Assembly: GCF_007786475.1 (NCBI RefSeq)
Contig: NZ_VNJJ01000019.1
Span: 1 to 64,000, forward strand
Origin: Cohnella terricola
Lineage (GTDB): Bacteria; Bacillota; Bacilli; Paenibacillales; Paenibacillaceae
Length of the DNA stretch: 64,000 nucleotides
Direction: 5' to 3'
Both the position numbers and the translations under genes were made by a program. Under the pieces are notes generated by a model. It was given only the letters and a program-made list of their open reading frames with translations, searched no databases and had not been told where the DNA came from. Of the stretch, positions 27,580 to 37,163 are shown piece after piece (the stretch's first letter is position 1; each line of letters begins with the position of its first letter).

Positions 27580-27633
27580 AATGTCGATAGATTTTTTAAC
27601 TCCGTTATAGATATCTTTATTCCTCGAAAGGCC

Positions 27634-27661
27634 TTGCCAAAGTAGAATCAGTACATAGATA
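27634..27661 (+). promoter_or_regulatory. Candidate promoter of ABC operon 3
   Basis: TTGCCA (27634-27639) and TAGATA (27656-27661) with a 16-bp spacer, 27 bp before the gene's start codon. The match is moderate, as expected for a promoter needing an activator. Confidence 0.35.
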
Positions 27662-27687
27662 CAGCGTGTGCTAAGGGGGGGAGTTCA

Positions 27688-28626
27688 ATGGTAGAAAATA
27701 GCTTTATCCGCGAAATCAGAAAGAACTGGGCGTTGTTTGCCCTGCTGCTGCCGGCGTTCGTCATCGTACTCGTCAACAATTATATCCCGATGCTTGGTTC
27801 TTTTATCGCGTTCAAAGACATCAGGTATACAAAGCCGGGGTTCATTCAAAATATGATAGCGAGTCCCTGGGTAGGCTTTAAAAATTTCGAATTCTTGTTC
27901 AATTCTAATTCCGCATTCATCATCACCCGCAACACGATTTTGTACAACGTTTTGTTCATGGTTCTCGGTACTGTGTTGGCTGTACTGTTGGCTATTCTCT
28001 TGAACGAAGTTACGGGAAAGCGCAAGGCCAAGGTGTATCAAAACATTACGTTTATCCCTTATTTTATCTCTTACGTAGCCGTCGCTTATCTCGTTTATGC
28101 CTTCTTAAGCTTCAACTACGGCCTCGTTAATCAAGGATTATTGAAAGCGTTGGGAATCGCGGAGATCGATTGGTATTCATCCAAGGAGTACTGGCCGTTG
28201 ATCCTTACGATCGTTGTCATGTGGAAATGGACAGGTTATAACGCGGTCGTGTATTTGGCGGGAATTTCGGGCATAAACAGTGAATATTTCGAAGCTGCTC
28301 AAATCGACGGAGCTTCGAAAATGAAGCAAATAAGGTACATTACGCTGCCTTCTTTGGCTCCCTTTATCATTATCATGAACCTTCTTGCTTTGGGCCGTAT
28401 TTTCTACTCGGATTTCGGACTCTTTTTCCAGACGACCATGAATATCGGCGCGTTGTACGACACGACGCTTGTCATCGATACGTACGTGTATAATTCGCTG
28501 GCAATCACAGGCGAGTTGGGTATGGCTTCGGCTGCAGGCTTCTACCAGGCGATCGTCGGATTAGCTCTGGTGTTGATGAGCAATTTCGTCGTGAAAAAAC
28601 TGGACCGAGACAGCGCGTTATTCTAG
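27688..28626 (+). CDS. Sugar ABC transporter permease (LplB type), operon 3
   Basis: 312 residues, six predicted membrane segments, EAA loop EAAQIDGASKMKQIRYITLP. ATG 27688 follows GGGGGGAG. First gene of the third transporter operon, behind the YesMN pair and its terminator. Paralogue of 423 and 10515. Confidence 0.93.
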   Translation: MVENSFIREIRKNWALFALLLPAFVIVLVNNYIPMLGSFIAFKDIRYTKPGFIQNMIASPWVGFKNFEFLFNSNSAFIITRNTILYNVLFMVLGTVLAVLLAILLNEVTGKRKAKVYQNITFIPYFISYVAVAYLVYAFLSFNYGLVNQGLLKALGIAEIDWYSSKEYWPLILTIVVMWKWTGYNAVVYLAGISGINSEYFEAAQIDGASKMKQIRYITLPSLAPFIIIMNLLALGRIFYSDFGLFFQTTMNIGALYDTTLVIDTYVYNSLAITGELGMASAAGFYQAIVGLALVLMSNFVVKKLDRDSALF

Positions 28627-28637
28627 GAGGTTTGACT

Positions 28638-29537
28638 TTGGCAGCATCTTTGAGACCACCCGGCGCCATTTCCAGGAAGGCCGAATCCGTTATTAACATC
28701 TTCTTTATTTTATTTAGTCTGGTGTGCATTCTTCCGATCGCGTTAGTTCTAATTATTTCTTTCACGGATGAAGGAAGCATCATGCGAAACGGGTATTCCT
28801 TCTTCCCCGAATCCTTCAACCTGAATGCCTATCGGTTTATCTTATCCGATACGGCGGCGATCCTTCGTTCTTATTCCGTATCCGGGATTGTCACCTTAAG
28901 CGGAACGCTGCTCGGCGTATTATTGACCGCGGCTTACGCCTATCCATTATCCAGGAACGACTTTGCTTATCGGAAGTTTTTCGCGTTCTTCATTGCGTTC
29001 ACGATGCTCTTTAACGGAGGGCTCGTTCCTTGGTACATCTTGTACGTCAAAGGCTTGGCGATCAAAAATACGTATTTGGCGCTCATGCTCCCGCAATTGG
29101 TAAACGGATTTTACGTTATCATTCTTAGAACGTTCATGCAGCACAACATTCCAAAAGAGGTCGTCGAATCGGCGAAGCTGGACGGAGCCGGAGAGTTTCG
29201 AATTTTCTTTCAGATTGCGCTTCGATTGGCATTGCCCGGTTTGGCTACCGTCTCTTTATTCCTAAGTTTGAGCTATTGGAACGACTGGTACAATGCGTTG
29301 CTGTTCATTGACGAAAAGAAGATGTTTCCGCTGCAGTATCTGATGTACAAAGTAAACGCCAGTATCGACGTGCTGAATACGAGCTCGTTCGCAATCAACA
29401 CGGCGAATAACGTCCGGCCGAGCGAGTCCGCGAGGATGGCGATGGCGATTGTCGGCATCGGCCCAATCATATTGATCTATCCATTCTTGCAACGGTATTT
29501 CGTCAAGGGGCTCACGGTAGGCGCCGTCAAAGGTTAG
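28638..29537 (+). CDS. Sugar ABC transporter permease (LplC/YtcP type), operon 3
   Basis: 299 residues, EAA loop ESAKLDGAGEFRIFFQIALR and tail YFVKGLTVGAVKG. The start is TTG 28638, since AGGAGG at 28625-28630 is 7 bases upstream; an earlier in-frame TTG at 28632 would be almost on top of that site. Confidence 0.92.
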   Translation: MAASLRPPGAISRKAESVINIFFILFSLVCILPIALVLIISFTDEGSIMRNGYSFFPESFNLNAYRFILSDTAAILRSYSVSGIVTLSGTLLGVLLTAAYAYPLSRNDFAYRKFFAFFIAFTMLFNGGLVPWYILYVKGLAIKNTYLALMLPQLVNGFYVIILRTFMQHNIPKEVVESAKLDGAGEFRIFFQIALRLALPGLATVSLFLSLSYWNDWYNALLFIDEKKMFPLQYLMYKVNASIDVLNTSSFAINTANNVRPSESARMAMAIVGIGPIILIYPFLQRYFVKGLTVGAVKG

Positions 29538-29606
29538 TTTCGCTAGGCTATATCCGTGTAAACGGTTAGCAAATAAATAAAAAATCAAATTCAATGGAGG
29601 GGCAAC

Positions 29607-31178
29607 ATGAAAACACGGATTTTTAAGAAATCGCTTTTCCTGTTTACGGCCTTCACGCTTTCGCTCTCGCTCTTATTGGCGGGCTGCAGTAACAACAACG
29701 ATTCGAAGAATGCTGGTTCCCAAGCTTCCTCGCCGAAGGCATCCGAGTCGGCTCCCTCGTCCGAAAGCGCGAACGCGGTTCCCGAAAAAGAAGTTCATCT
29801 TGATTGGTACTACGTGGGCAACAAAGAAGAAGTCGATAACCAGTTGATCAGCGATGAGATCAGCAAATACACCAAAGAAAAAATCAATGCAACCGTGCAA
29901 ATGCACGTGCTGGACTGGGGATCTTTTAATCAAAAGGTCGAAATGATGATCGCTTCAGGCGAAAAAATCGACGTTCTAAGCACGGGATCGGTGTTGAATT
30001 TTCCTCAAATGATTGCTAAGGGCTCTCTCGTGGATATTACGGATTTGTACGACAAGTACGGAAAAGACATTCAGAAGTACATGCCGGAAAGCTTGATCCA
30101 AGGCGCCAAATTCGACGGAAAGCTATACGGAGTACCTTTCATCAACATTCTGGGTAGCGCATACGGTCCGGTTGTCCGTAAGGATCTCGTAGAGAAGACC
30201 GGCTTCGATATGTCGACGATTCATACATGGTCCGATATGACGAAGCTTTGGGAAGCTTTAAAGAATGTAGAACCGAACTTCACGATTAAAACTTCGGATA
30301 ACGTCTCAGGTACCGTCAATTTCTTGGCGATGGGATACCAGGTCCTTGGCGATGGTCCGGGATTTTTGAAAGGCAACGACAACCTTGAGGTCGTTAACCC
30401 TTACGAAGATCCGGAAGTGCTCGAGAATTTGAAGACGACCCGCGAATGGTATAAAGCAGGATATATCAACAAAGACTCAGCGGTTCCGGGATTCAATCAT
30501 ACGGCTGCTTTGGGCGAAAACAAATTGCACGGCATTGTCGGCCAAGCGAAGGTCGGCATCGAATCCGAAGTATCGGTAGGGATCGGCTCGAAATACGAAT
30601 TTACGAAAGCGATTCTTCGCAAGCCGATTTTGGATACGTACAGCAGCTACTTCGTTTCCACTTCGATCCCAAGAACGGCAGAGGACCCGGATAGATCCAT
30701 GATGTTCATCAATCTGCTCATGGGCGATGAGTACGTGCAGAATTTAACAAACTATGGCATCGAAGGTCGTAACTATGTCAAACTTCCAGACGGTAGAATC
30801 GACTTCCCGTCGGGAGCCGATCAGGCTAATCTGACCTACAATCCGAATTTGACTTGGGAATGGCAGAACTCCTATATTCAGCTACTTAACAAATCCTATC
30901 CTGTCGATTTCGTCGATCAATTGAAGCAGTATAACGATTCTTCCGAACCGTCGATCGCGCTTGGTTTCCATTTCAATGCCGAGCCGGTGAAGAACGAAAT
31001 CGCGGCATGCGCGAACGTCGAGAAGGAATACGCTCTAGGGTTGTTCATGGGGGCGATTGATCCGGAAAAGACTATTCCGGGTATGATGAAAAAGTTCAAA
31101 GCGGCAGGGATCGACAAGATTATCGCCGAGAAGCAAAAACAGCTTGACGCGTGGGCGGCTGCCAACGGCAAAAAGTAA
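29607..31178 (+). CDS. Sugar-binding lipoprotein, ABC operon 3
   Basis: 523 residues; lipobox LLAGC with lipidated Cys27, Ser/Ala/Glu linker to about residue 60, then a family-1 binding fold ending in DKIIAEKQKQLDAW. A GGAGGGG site precedes ATG 29607. It serves the permeases at 27688 and 28638. It is followed by a strong terminator and then the GH95-like gene. Confidence 0.93.
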   Translation: MKTRIFKKSLFLFTAFTLSLSLLLAGCSNNNDSKNAGSQASSPKASESAPSSESANAVPEKEVHLDWYYVGNKEEVDNQLISDEISKYTKEKINATVQMHVLDWGSFNQKVEMMIASGEKIDVLSTGSVLNFPQMIAKGSLVDITDLYDKYGKDIQKYMPESLIQGAKFDGKLYGVPFINILGSAYGPVVRKDLVEKTGFDMSTIHTWSDMTKLWEALKNVEPNFTIKTSDNVSGTVNFLAMGYQVLGDGPGFLKGNDNLEVVNPYEDPEVLENLKTTREWYKAGYINKDSAVPGFNHTAALGENKLHGIVGQAKVGIESEVSVGIGSKYEFTKAILRKPILDTYSSYFVSTSIPRTAEDPDRSMMFINLLMGDEYVQNLTNYGIEGRNYVKLPDGRIDFPSGADQANLTYNPNLTWEWQNSYIQLLNKSYPVDFVDQLKQYNDSSEPSIALGFHFNAEPVKNEIAACANVEKEYALGLFMGAIDPEKTIPGMMKKFKAAGIDKIIAEKQKQLDAWAAANGKK

Positions 31179-31195
31179 TTCATACGGTTAACGCG

Positions 31196-31229
31196 AAAGG
31201 CTGACTTCATCCCATGATCGTCAGCCTTT
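31196..31229 (+). terminator. Terminator after ABC operon 3
   Basis: AAAGGCTGAC and GTCAGCCTTT form a perfect 10-bp stem ending in TTTC. The ATG at 31214, which opens the frame of the next gene, lies in the loop and is therefore not a believable start. Confidence 0.8.
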
Positions 31230-31255
31230 CCGATTACGGAGGGGAGTTGACGTTT

Positions 31256-34200
31256 ATGAAGAATTCCAAGCAATCAATGTTAAGGAAATTAATAATCCTC
31301 ACTATGCTGTTTTCTTTAATCTCCACACTCGCTCTGCCGGAGAAAAAAACATTCGCCGCTGATTCTATCACGTCAAGCCAAGCTTTAAGAATCGTTGGCA
31401 AATACAAAGGTATTTTTAATACTCCTCCGAGCATTACAAACCCCACTAAAGTATCGGATGCCCCATTGCTCGGGAATGGCGATGTCGGGGTTGCAGTCCT
31501 CGGGAATATTCATGCATTAACGTATGTTCTCGGCAAAAACGATTTCTGGTCATTGTCGGAGGGCCGAGTTAAAGCGATGGCTAGAATGAATGTATCGATT
31601 CCGAATATGAGCGGCGCTTCTTATCACATGGAGCAGTTGATCGCATCTGGCGAAGTGACCGGAGAGTACACTCTTAATAATGAAATGATTAATACGACGA
31701 GTTGGATGCAGGCTACGGATACGACGAGCAACTTATTTGTAACGAAGATTTCTTTTGCCGGAAGTTCTTCGAAAAACGTCAGCATTTCGTTTAATGCAGG
31801 CAACAATAATAATTACGGAATTACATACGGCTCTTCGGGAGACGTGTTATACGCGGATGTCCGTGCCGATAACACGGATCAAGTTGGAGGAGTAAATACA
31901 AGAAAAGTGAGGATCGCAACACGAATTATAGGTGCGACGGGGACGATCAGCAGCAACAACCTGAACTTCACCCTCCAGCCCGGCGGCAATTATACACTGA
32001 TTACATCCATTATGAGTAATAGCGACAGCGGGAATTACCAAACAGACGCCATAAACAACATTAATACGAAAACCCAGTCCGATATCAATCATTTAAATAC
32101 GTCGCATCAAGGCTGGTGGACGGATTATTGGTCCAAATCTTTTGTCAACATTCCGAATAAAGTGATTGAAAAAAATTGGTACGGTTCACTTTATTTATTA
32201 GGTTCATCTATTCGGGGCAACGAATACGCTGCAGGTCTTTGGGGAAATTGGATTTTCAGGGACATGGATTGGCTCGGAGACTTTCATCTAAACTACAATT
32301 ATGAAGTGCCTTATTACGCCCTCTATCCGACCAATCATGTTGATATATCGGACAGCTACGATCAACCGCTTTTGGATTGGATCCCAAAAGGGAAAGCATC
32401 AGCATCGGCTTTGGGATATAGCGGGATTTATTACCCGGTAGGCATCGGCCCTCTACCAAACGGAAGCGGGGATTCGGCGTCTTATCTTAACCAGAAGTCC
32501 AATGCCGCCTTCGCCGCGACCAACATGCTTATGCGCTATTATTATACGCGAGATACAGCTTATGCGAACAAAGTGTACGCTTATTTGAAAGAAACTGGAT
32601 TGTTCTGGGAAAGTTATTTGGTTTATGACGGTACTAGGTATGTTATCCAAAACGACGCTCAGAATGAAAACGATCCATATCCGCAAACGAACGGCACGAC
32701 ATCTCTCGCCCTTGTTCGATATTTGTTCAAAGGACTTATCGATATGAGTACGGATTTGAACTTAGATGCGTCGAAGAGAGCGACATGGCAAAATATTTTG
32801 GATAAACTCAGCGCCTATCCAACCTATACTTACAACGGTAAAACCATTTACAGGTTCACAGAAATCGGATCTGCCGCACCGACTAGCGCTCTTGGTACGC
32901 AGATGATATTCCCGGCGAATCAGATCGGAGCGGACAGCGACGCTGCTACGAAACAAATTGCCTATAACACGGTAGAAGCTGCGATTCAGGATGTTTTTAA
33001 TTCCGACGGACATTCCAGCATGTTCTTCCCAGCGGCTGTTCGGGTAGGGTATGATCCTAATCTTATTTTGACCAAATTAACAACTTGGTTGTCGAGCTAC
33101 AATAACTTCTACGTGGCCAAAAACGGAGGAGGTCTGGAAACCTTAGCAAATACCCCTCTAACGCTACACGAAATGCTAGGCCAATCTTTTCAAGGAACGC
33201 TACATTTATTCGCAAATTGGCCGACAAATACGCCGGCAAAATTCGGTGATTTTTTGACCGATGGAGGCTTTCTGGTATCTAGCGGCATCGAGAATAACCA
33301 AGTTCAGTATATGAGGGTGATCAGTCAAAAGGGGAAAAGCCTAACGTTCGTGAATCCTTGGCCCGGTCAAACTTTGCAAATCTATCGGAACGGGAGCAGT
33401 GCCGGGACGTTGTCGGGAAGCACGATCACGATTACTACATCCGTGAACGAGACCATTCATATTGCGCCTTCCGGAACTCCCTATTCGAACATTTTGACGT
33501 TAATGGGGCAGCCGATAAGTACAGATGGGAACTCGAGTAATTTAGCGCTTAATAAAGCTGCCAGCGCTACAGATGAATTCACGAACGATGGAAGATATGC
33601 ATCAACTGCCGTGGATGGAGATGCGAACACATTCTGGAGCTCAAACTTGTGGGCGAACTCTTCTGATTATAAGTGGCTGACAGTAGATCTAGGTCAAAGC
33701 TATAACATTCAGAGGTGGGTTGTCACACATGCTGGAGGAACCAGTGATACTCGGGACTTCAAGCTGCAGAAAAGTACGGGGAATGCATCCGGTCCGTGGG
33801 TTGACGTGGATACGGTGACGGGAAATACGAGCGACGTAACCGATCGCACCGTTGCTTCGTTTAGCGCACGTTATGTCAGATTGTATATTACGAACCCGGT
33901 GCAAAGCGGTAGCCTGTATTCTAGAATCAGAGAGTTTGAATTATACCCGAGTAACAATGTAGCGCTTAATAAAGCTGCCAGCGCTACAGATGAATACACG
34001 AACGATGGAAGATATGCATCAACTGCCGTGGATGGAGATGCGAACACATTCTGGAGTTCAAACTTGTGGGCTAACTCTTCTGATTATAAGTGGCTGACGG
34101 TAGATCTAGGTCAAAGCTATAACATTCAGAGATGGGTTGTCACTCATGCTGGAGGAACCAGTGATACTCGGGACTTCAAGCTGCAGAAAAGTACGGGGAA

Positions 34201-34366
34201 TGCATCCGGTCCGTGGGTTGACGTGGATACGGTGACGGGAAATACGAGCGACGCAACCGATCGCACCGTTGCTTCGTTTAGCGCACGTTATGTCAGAGTG
34301 TATATTACAAACCCGGTGCAAAGCGGTGGCCTGTATTCTAGAATCAGAGAGTTTGAATTGTATTAG
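31256..34366 (+). CDS. Secreted GH95-like hydrolase with two discoidin modules
   Basis: 1036 residues from ATG 31256, chosen for the GGAGGGGAG site at 31239 and because the earlier ATG lies in the terminator loop. Signal peptide (to about residue 34, TFAAD), an N-terminal beta domain with LLGNGDVGVAVLGN (recalls GNGRLGAMVFGG of GH95 fucosidases), an (alpha/alpha)6-barrel-like region with GDFHLNYNYE and NDAQNENDPYPQTNG that may carry the acidic catalytic residues, a C-terminal beta domain, then two nearly identical discoidin modules from about residue 763. The paralogue at 40933 keeps the same motifs. The GH95 link is by motif only; substrate unknown. Confidence 0.7.
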   Translation: MKNSKQSMLRKLIILTMLFSLISTLALPEKKTFAADSITSSQALRIVGKYKGIFNTPPSITNPTKVSDAPLLGNGDVGVAVLGNIHALTYVLGKNDFWSLSEGRVKAMARMNVSIPNMSGASYHMEQLIASGEVTGEYTLNNEMINTTSWMQATDTTSNLFVTKISFAGSSSKNVSISFNAGNNNNYGITYGSSGDVLYADVRADNTDQVGGVNTRKVRIATRIIGATGTISSNNLNFTLQPGGNYTLITSIMSNSDSGNYQTDAINNINTKTQSDINHLNTSHQGWWTDYWSKSFVNIPNKVIEKNWYGSLYLLGSSIRGNEYAAGLWGNWIFRDMDWLGDFHLNYNYEVPYYALYPTNHVDISDSYDQPLLDWIPKGKASASALGYSGIYYPVGIGPLPNGSGDSASYLNQKSNAAFAATNMLMRYYYTRDTAYANKVYAYLKETGLFWESYLVYDGTRYVIQNDAQNENDPYPQTNGTTSLALVRYLFKGLIDMSTDLNLDASKRATWQNILDKLSAYPTYTYNGKTIYRFTEIGSAAPTSALGTQMIFPANQIGADSDAATKQIAYNTVEAAIQDVFNSDGHSSMFFPAAVRVGYDPNLILTKLTTWLSSYNNFYVAKNGGGLETLANTPLTLHEMLGQSFQGTLHLFANWPTNTPAKFGDFLTDGGFLVSSGIENNQVQYMRVISQKGKSLTFVNPWPGQTLQIYRNGSSAGTLSGSTITITTSVNETIHIAPSGTPYSNILTLMGQPISTDGNSSNLALNKAASATDEFTNDGRYASTAVDGDANTFWSSNLWANSSDYKWLTVDLGQSYNIQRWVVTHAGGTSDTRDFKLQKSTGNASGPWVDVDTVTGNTSDVTDRTVASFSARYVRLYITNPVQSGSLYSRIREFELYPSNNVALNKAASATDEYTNDGRYASTAVDGDANTFWSSNLWANSSDYKWLTVDLGQSYNIQRWVVTHAGGTSDTRDFKLQKSTGNASGPWVDVDTVTGNTSDATDRTVASFSARYVRVYITNPVQSGGLYSRIREFELY
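33544..34366 (+). repeat. In-frame tandem DNA repeat encoding duplicate discoidin modules
   Basis: Two copies spaced exactly 417 bp (139 codons). I count 11 base differences over roughly 400 aligned bases, so the duplication is recent or kept alike by gene conversion. Confidence 0.9.
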
Positions 34367-34399
34367 GGTTTTTCTAAACAATTTTATGAAGCTATAACG

Positions 34400-34425
34400 G
34401 AGACGCCGAACATTTTCGGCGTCTC
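34400..34425 (+). terminator. Hairpin after the GH95-like gene
   Basis: GAGACGCCGAA and TTCGGCGTCTC form a perfect 11-bp stem with a 4-base loop. No clear T-run follows, so its efficiency is uncertain. Confidence 0.6.
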
Positions 34426-34450
34426 AGCTTGATGGGTATCAGGCATGTCC

Positions 34451-34580
34451 CCACTCTGATACTTGAGTGCTTATTTTAATTCTTCTTAAAGAAACAAAAG
34501 TTCAATGTCGATTTAACGACTAAAGTACTGTAATGAGGACTTCCGAGTGACGTGTCGCAAGTGTTATCTTTTGGTACAAC
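34451..34580 (+). promoter_or_regulatory. Upstream control region shared with ABC operon 2
   Basis: The words CTGATACTTGAGTG (34456), GTTCAATGTCGATTTAACGA (34500), GGACTTCC (34537) and the extended -10 TGTTATCTT with GGTACAAC (34562-34580) occur in the same order and spacing as in the region 10367-10491. The offsets from the first word agree within one base. This points to one shared regulator, most likely the AraC protein encoded at 8042. Confidence 0.65.
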
Positions 34581-34602
34581 AAGAAGCAAAGGAAGTGCGG
34601 AC

Positions 34603-37077
34603 ATGCCCGAAACGATATTGAACAGAAAATGGAAGCTATTCGTTATTCATCACTCACATACGGATATTGGGTATACGGAAAGACAGGAAAAAATCGAGCG
34701 ATATCATGTGGATTTTATCCGACAAGCTCTCCGGATCTGGGAAGAGGCCAAATCAGGTAAGCGTAACGAATGGAAGGGATTCAAGTGGACCTGCGAGACG
34801 TTCTGGGCGGTTGAACGTTTTCTGGAGAAAGCCTCTTTGGATGAGAAAGAGAGGTTTGCAGATGCTTTAAGGGACGGAGATATCGAACTCTCTGGTACTT
34901 ACTTAAACCTGTCCGAATTGATCGGTTACGATACATTAGCCAAAAAACTCCAAGCAGCAGGAAACTATGCGCAATCCATCGGTGTATCGGTAAACGCCTC
35001 CATTACCGCGGATGTTAACGGCTACAGCTGGGGATATTCGCAAGCGCTGTACGACGCAGGCATCCAAAACCTGTATTCCTGCGTTCATACGCATCACGGG
35101 ATGTTTCCGATTGGAAGGAAACAGACGCCGTTTTATTGGGAAACACCGAGAGGGGACAAGGTGCTCGTATGGAACGGCGAGCATTATATGATCGGCAACG
35201 ATCTGGGGCTGTTGCCGAACGGCAGCTTCTCCTACACCATTCAAGACGAATTCTATACAAATGGAGCGGCGGAAGATCACTGGAAGCTGGCCGAGACGAG
35301 AATTCAACGTTATCTGGAACAACTTGAATCCGAATCATACCCCTATGACTTTGCGATCGTCAACGTCAGCGGCTTGCTCACCGACAACGCGCCACCGAGC
35401 GGTACGATCATGGAGTTCATACAGGAATGGAATGAGAAGCATGGGGATCGCATCGAGATTGAGATGACCACGCTTCACAAGTTTTTTGAACATGTTCGAA
35501 CGCAATCCTTCCCGATTCCGGTATACAAAGGAGACTGGCCGGACTGGTGGACCGACGGTACGATTTCTACTGCCGTTCACACGCAAGTGTTCCGCGATGC
35601 TCAACGTACGATGCAATTAGCCAAAACCTTAAGCGATACAAACTCGCTGTTAGAGTCTCGAATCTCTGATGCAGAGCATCAATTAATGATGTATGCCGAA
35701 CATACGTGGGGGTACCATTCCTCCATCTATGAACCATGGCATCCGATGGTGCATGCGCTTGCTGTGCGAAAGGAAGCTTACGCCGCCAACGCAAGCCGAC
35801 AGGCGTATGAAGTGTTGGATGATTTGCTTTACGGCAAGGGAGCGGCAAATCTTGCGGCTGGACTGCCTTTTCGTTATAAAGTCATCAATCCCTATGAGCA
35901 TCCCGTTCGGGACACGGCGCAAATTTATCTAGAAAATTGGGAGCCTTCCCTATTCACGGACGGATTCGAAGTGTACGAGGAAACAAGCGGCCTGACGGTG
36001 CCTCATCAGCTAGAGAAGGTTAGTCGGGGACATCAGATCACGATTTATCAAGAATTGGCCTCGAAAGAGGAGCGCTACTACCGGATTCGGCCACAAAACC
36101 GGTCGACGGCCGTAACAACAAGCAGCATCCGACTTATGGGCCTGGATAGAGTAGATGATCTACTAGACCTGTACCCCGCGGTCGATTCGAGAGGATCGGC
36201 AAACGGCATCATGATTGCAGAGAATGTTATTAAATCCCCATTTGTTTGCATCCGCTGGGACGGCAATGGAATCTTCTCCTGCATCGATAAAGTATCAGGA
36301 CGAGAAATGATCCGGACAGATGCGCAGCATAGGGCGTTTACACCGGTATACGAGTTGACCAAAGCGCCTTCGGAATCGCAGATGGCGGATGTTCGCCGCC
36401 GGATGGGGCGCAATCGGAAAGGGATAGACGTACAAAGGCACGTCGGAAAATGGAGTGGCGCCAATTCCGTTGTCCAAGGGGAGCTTTACGGGGTTGTAGA
36501 GCTCAAATACTTGTTGGAAGGGACAAGTTATTACTCTTTATATTTGAAAGTCTATCGGGATATGGCAAGAGTAGACGTGTCTGTCCGTTTGCATAAGAAT
36601 AGCGTGTGGGATCCAGAGAATGTGTATATTTCTCTACCTTTCGGAACCGATTCGCAGAACGAACAGGTGTGGCTGGATAAAGCAGGCGCCCCGGTTCGCC
36701 CGGGAATAGACCAGCTGCCGGGTACGCTCATCGATTATTACTGCGTCCAAGAGGGTTATGCCCACCTATCTGACCGGTTCGGACTTCTTGTATCCACTCC
36801 GGATACACCACTGATTCAGACAGGATCGCTGGAGTATGAAACGAGATTGCTGAATGGTCAGGGAGGTGCGAGAAACGCCGACCGTCCGTTGTATTCCTGG
36901 GTTCTCAGCAACTATTGGGAAACAAACTTCAAAGCGACGCTTGGCGGCTTCTATGAATTTCAATACAAGCTGCAGTGGGGAGAAGAGTGGGACACGCCGG
37001 AGAAGGCATTCCAGAAATGTTTGGAGTTGAATACGGAACTGCCCGCTTTTCGAACGAAAGAGCCAGGGAACGTTTAA
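34603..37077 (+). CDS. GH38-like glycoside hydrolase (DUF5054-type), second copy
   Basis: 824 residues from ATG 34603 (AAGGAAG site upstream); the frame is open to GTG 34552, but that part lies in the promoter block and lacks a ribosome site. Motifs: HHSHTDIGYT near residue 16, ADVNGYSWGYSQAL near 127 (aligns with the nucleophile segment DVFGYSWALPQIL of the GH38 enzyme at 14057), and YAEHTWGY near 366. No signal peptide. It is monocistronic, ended by the terminator at 37079. Likely acts on imported mannosides; exact linkage unknown. Confidence 0.8.
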   Translation: MPETILNRKWKLFVIHHSHTDIGYTERQEKIERYHVDFIRQALRIWEEAKSGKRNEWKGFKWTCETFWAVERFLEKASLDEKERFADALRDGDIELSGTYLNLSELIGYDTLAKKLQAAGNYAQSIGVSVNASITADVNGYSWGYSQALYDAGIQNLYSCVHTHHGMFPIGRKQTPFYWETPRGDKVLVWNGEHYMIGNDLGLLPNGSFSYTIQDEFYTNGAAEDHWKLAETRIQRYLEQLESESYPYDFAIVNVSGLLTDNAPPSGTIMEFIQEWNEKHGDRIEIEMTTLHKFFEHVRTQSFPIPVYKGDWPDWWTDGTISTAVHTQVFRDAQRTMQLAKTLSDTNSLLESRISDAEHQLMMYAEHTWGYHSSIYEPWHPMVHALAVRKEAYAANASRQAYEVLDDLLYGKGAANLAAGLPFRYKVINPYEHPVRDTAQIYLENWEPSLFTDGFEVYEETSGLTVPHQLEKVSRGHQITIYQELASKEERYYRIRPQNRSTAVTTSSIRLMGLDRVDDLLDLYPAVDSRGSANGIMIAENVIKSPFVCIRWDGNGIFSCIDKVSGREMIRTDAQHRAFTPVYELTKAPSESQMADVRRRMGRNRKGIDVQRHVGKWSGANSVVQGELYGVVELKYLLEGTSYYSLYLKVYRDMARVDVSVRLHKNSVWDPENVYISLPFGTDSQNEQVWLDKAGAPVRPGIDQLPGTLIDYYCVQEGYAHLSDRFGLLVSTPDTPLIQTGSLEYETRLLNGQGGARNADRPLYSWVLSNYWETNFKATLGGFYEFQYKLQWGEEWDTPEKAFQKCLELNTELPAFRTKEPGNV

Positions 37078-37078
37078 G

Positions 37079-37111
37079 AAAGCAGTCTCGATCATTGATC
37101 GGGACTGCTTT
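37079..37111 (+). terminator. Terminator after second GH38-like gene
   Basis: AAAGCAGTCTCGATC and GATCGGGACTGCTTT pair with one mismatch around a short loop, followed by TTTGTTG. Confidence 0.8.
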
Positions 37112-37116
37112 GTTGA

Positions 37117-37138
37117 TTTGATCATTTATGTTAGAATA
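37117..37138 (+). promoter_or_regulatory. Candidate DeoR-regulator site upstream of its own gene
   Basis: ATCATTTATGTTAGAATAAG resembles the half-site TTCATTTATGATAATATG found in the palindrome at 37959. This suggests that the regulator controls its own gene. Only one half-site is clear. Confidence 0.35.
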
Positions 37139-37163
37139 AGTGAAAAAAAGTCGAGGTGTGGAT

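Noticed and set aside
29557-29570. TGTAAACGGTTAGC resembles a cre site between permease and binding-protein genes of operon 3
   Set aside because: Two mismatches to conserved cre positions and a location inside the operon; the stretch also overlaps a weak hairpin.
31214-31255. Start of the GH95-like gene at ATG 31214
   Set aside because: The codon lies in the loop of a perfect terminator hairpin; ATG 31256 has a strong ribosome site and a proper signal peptide.
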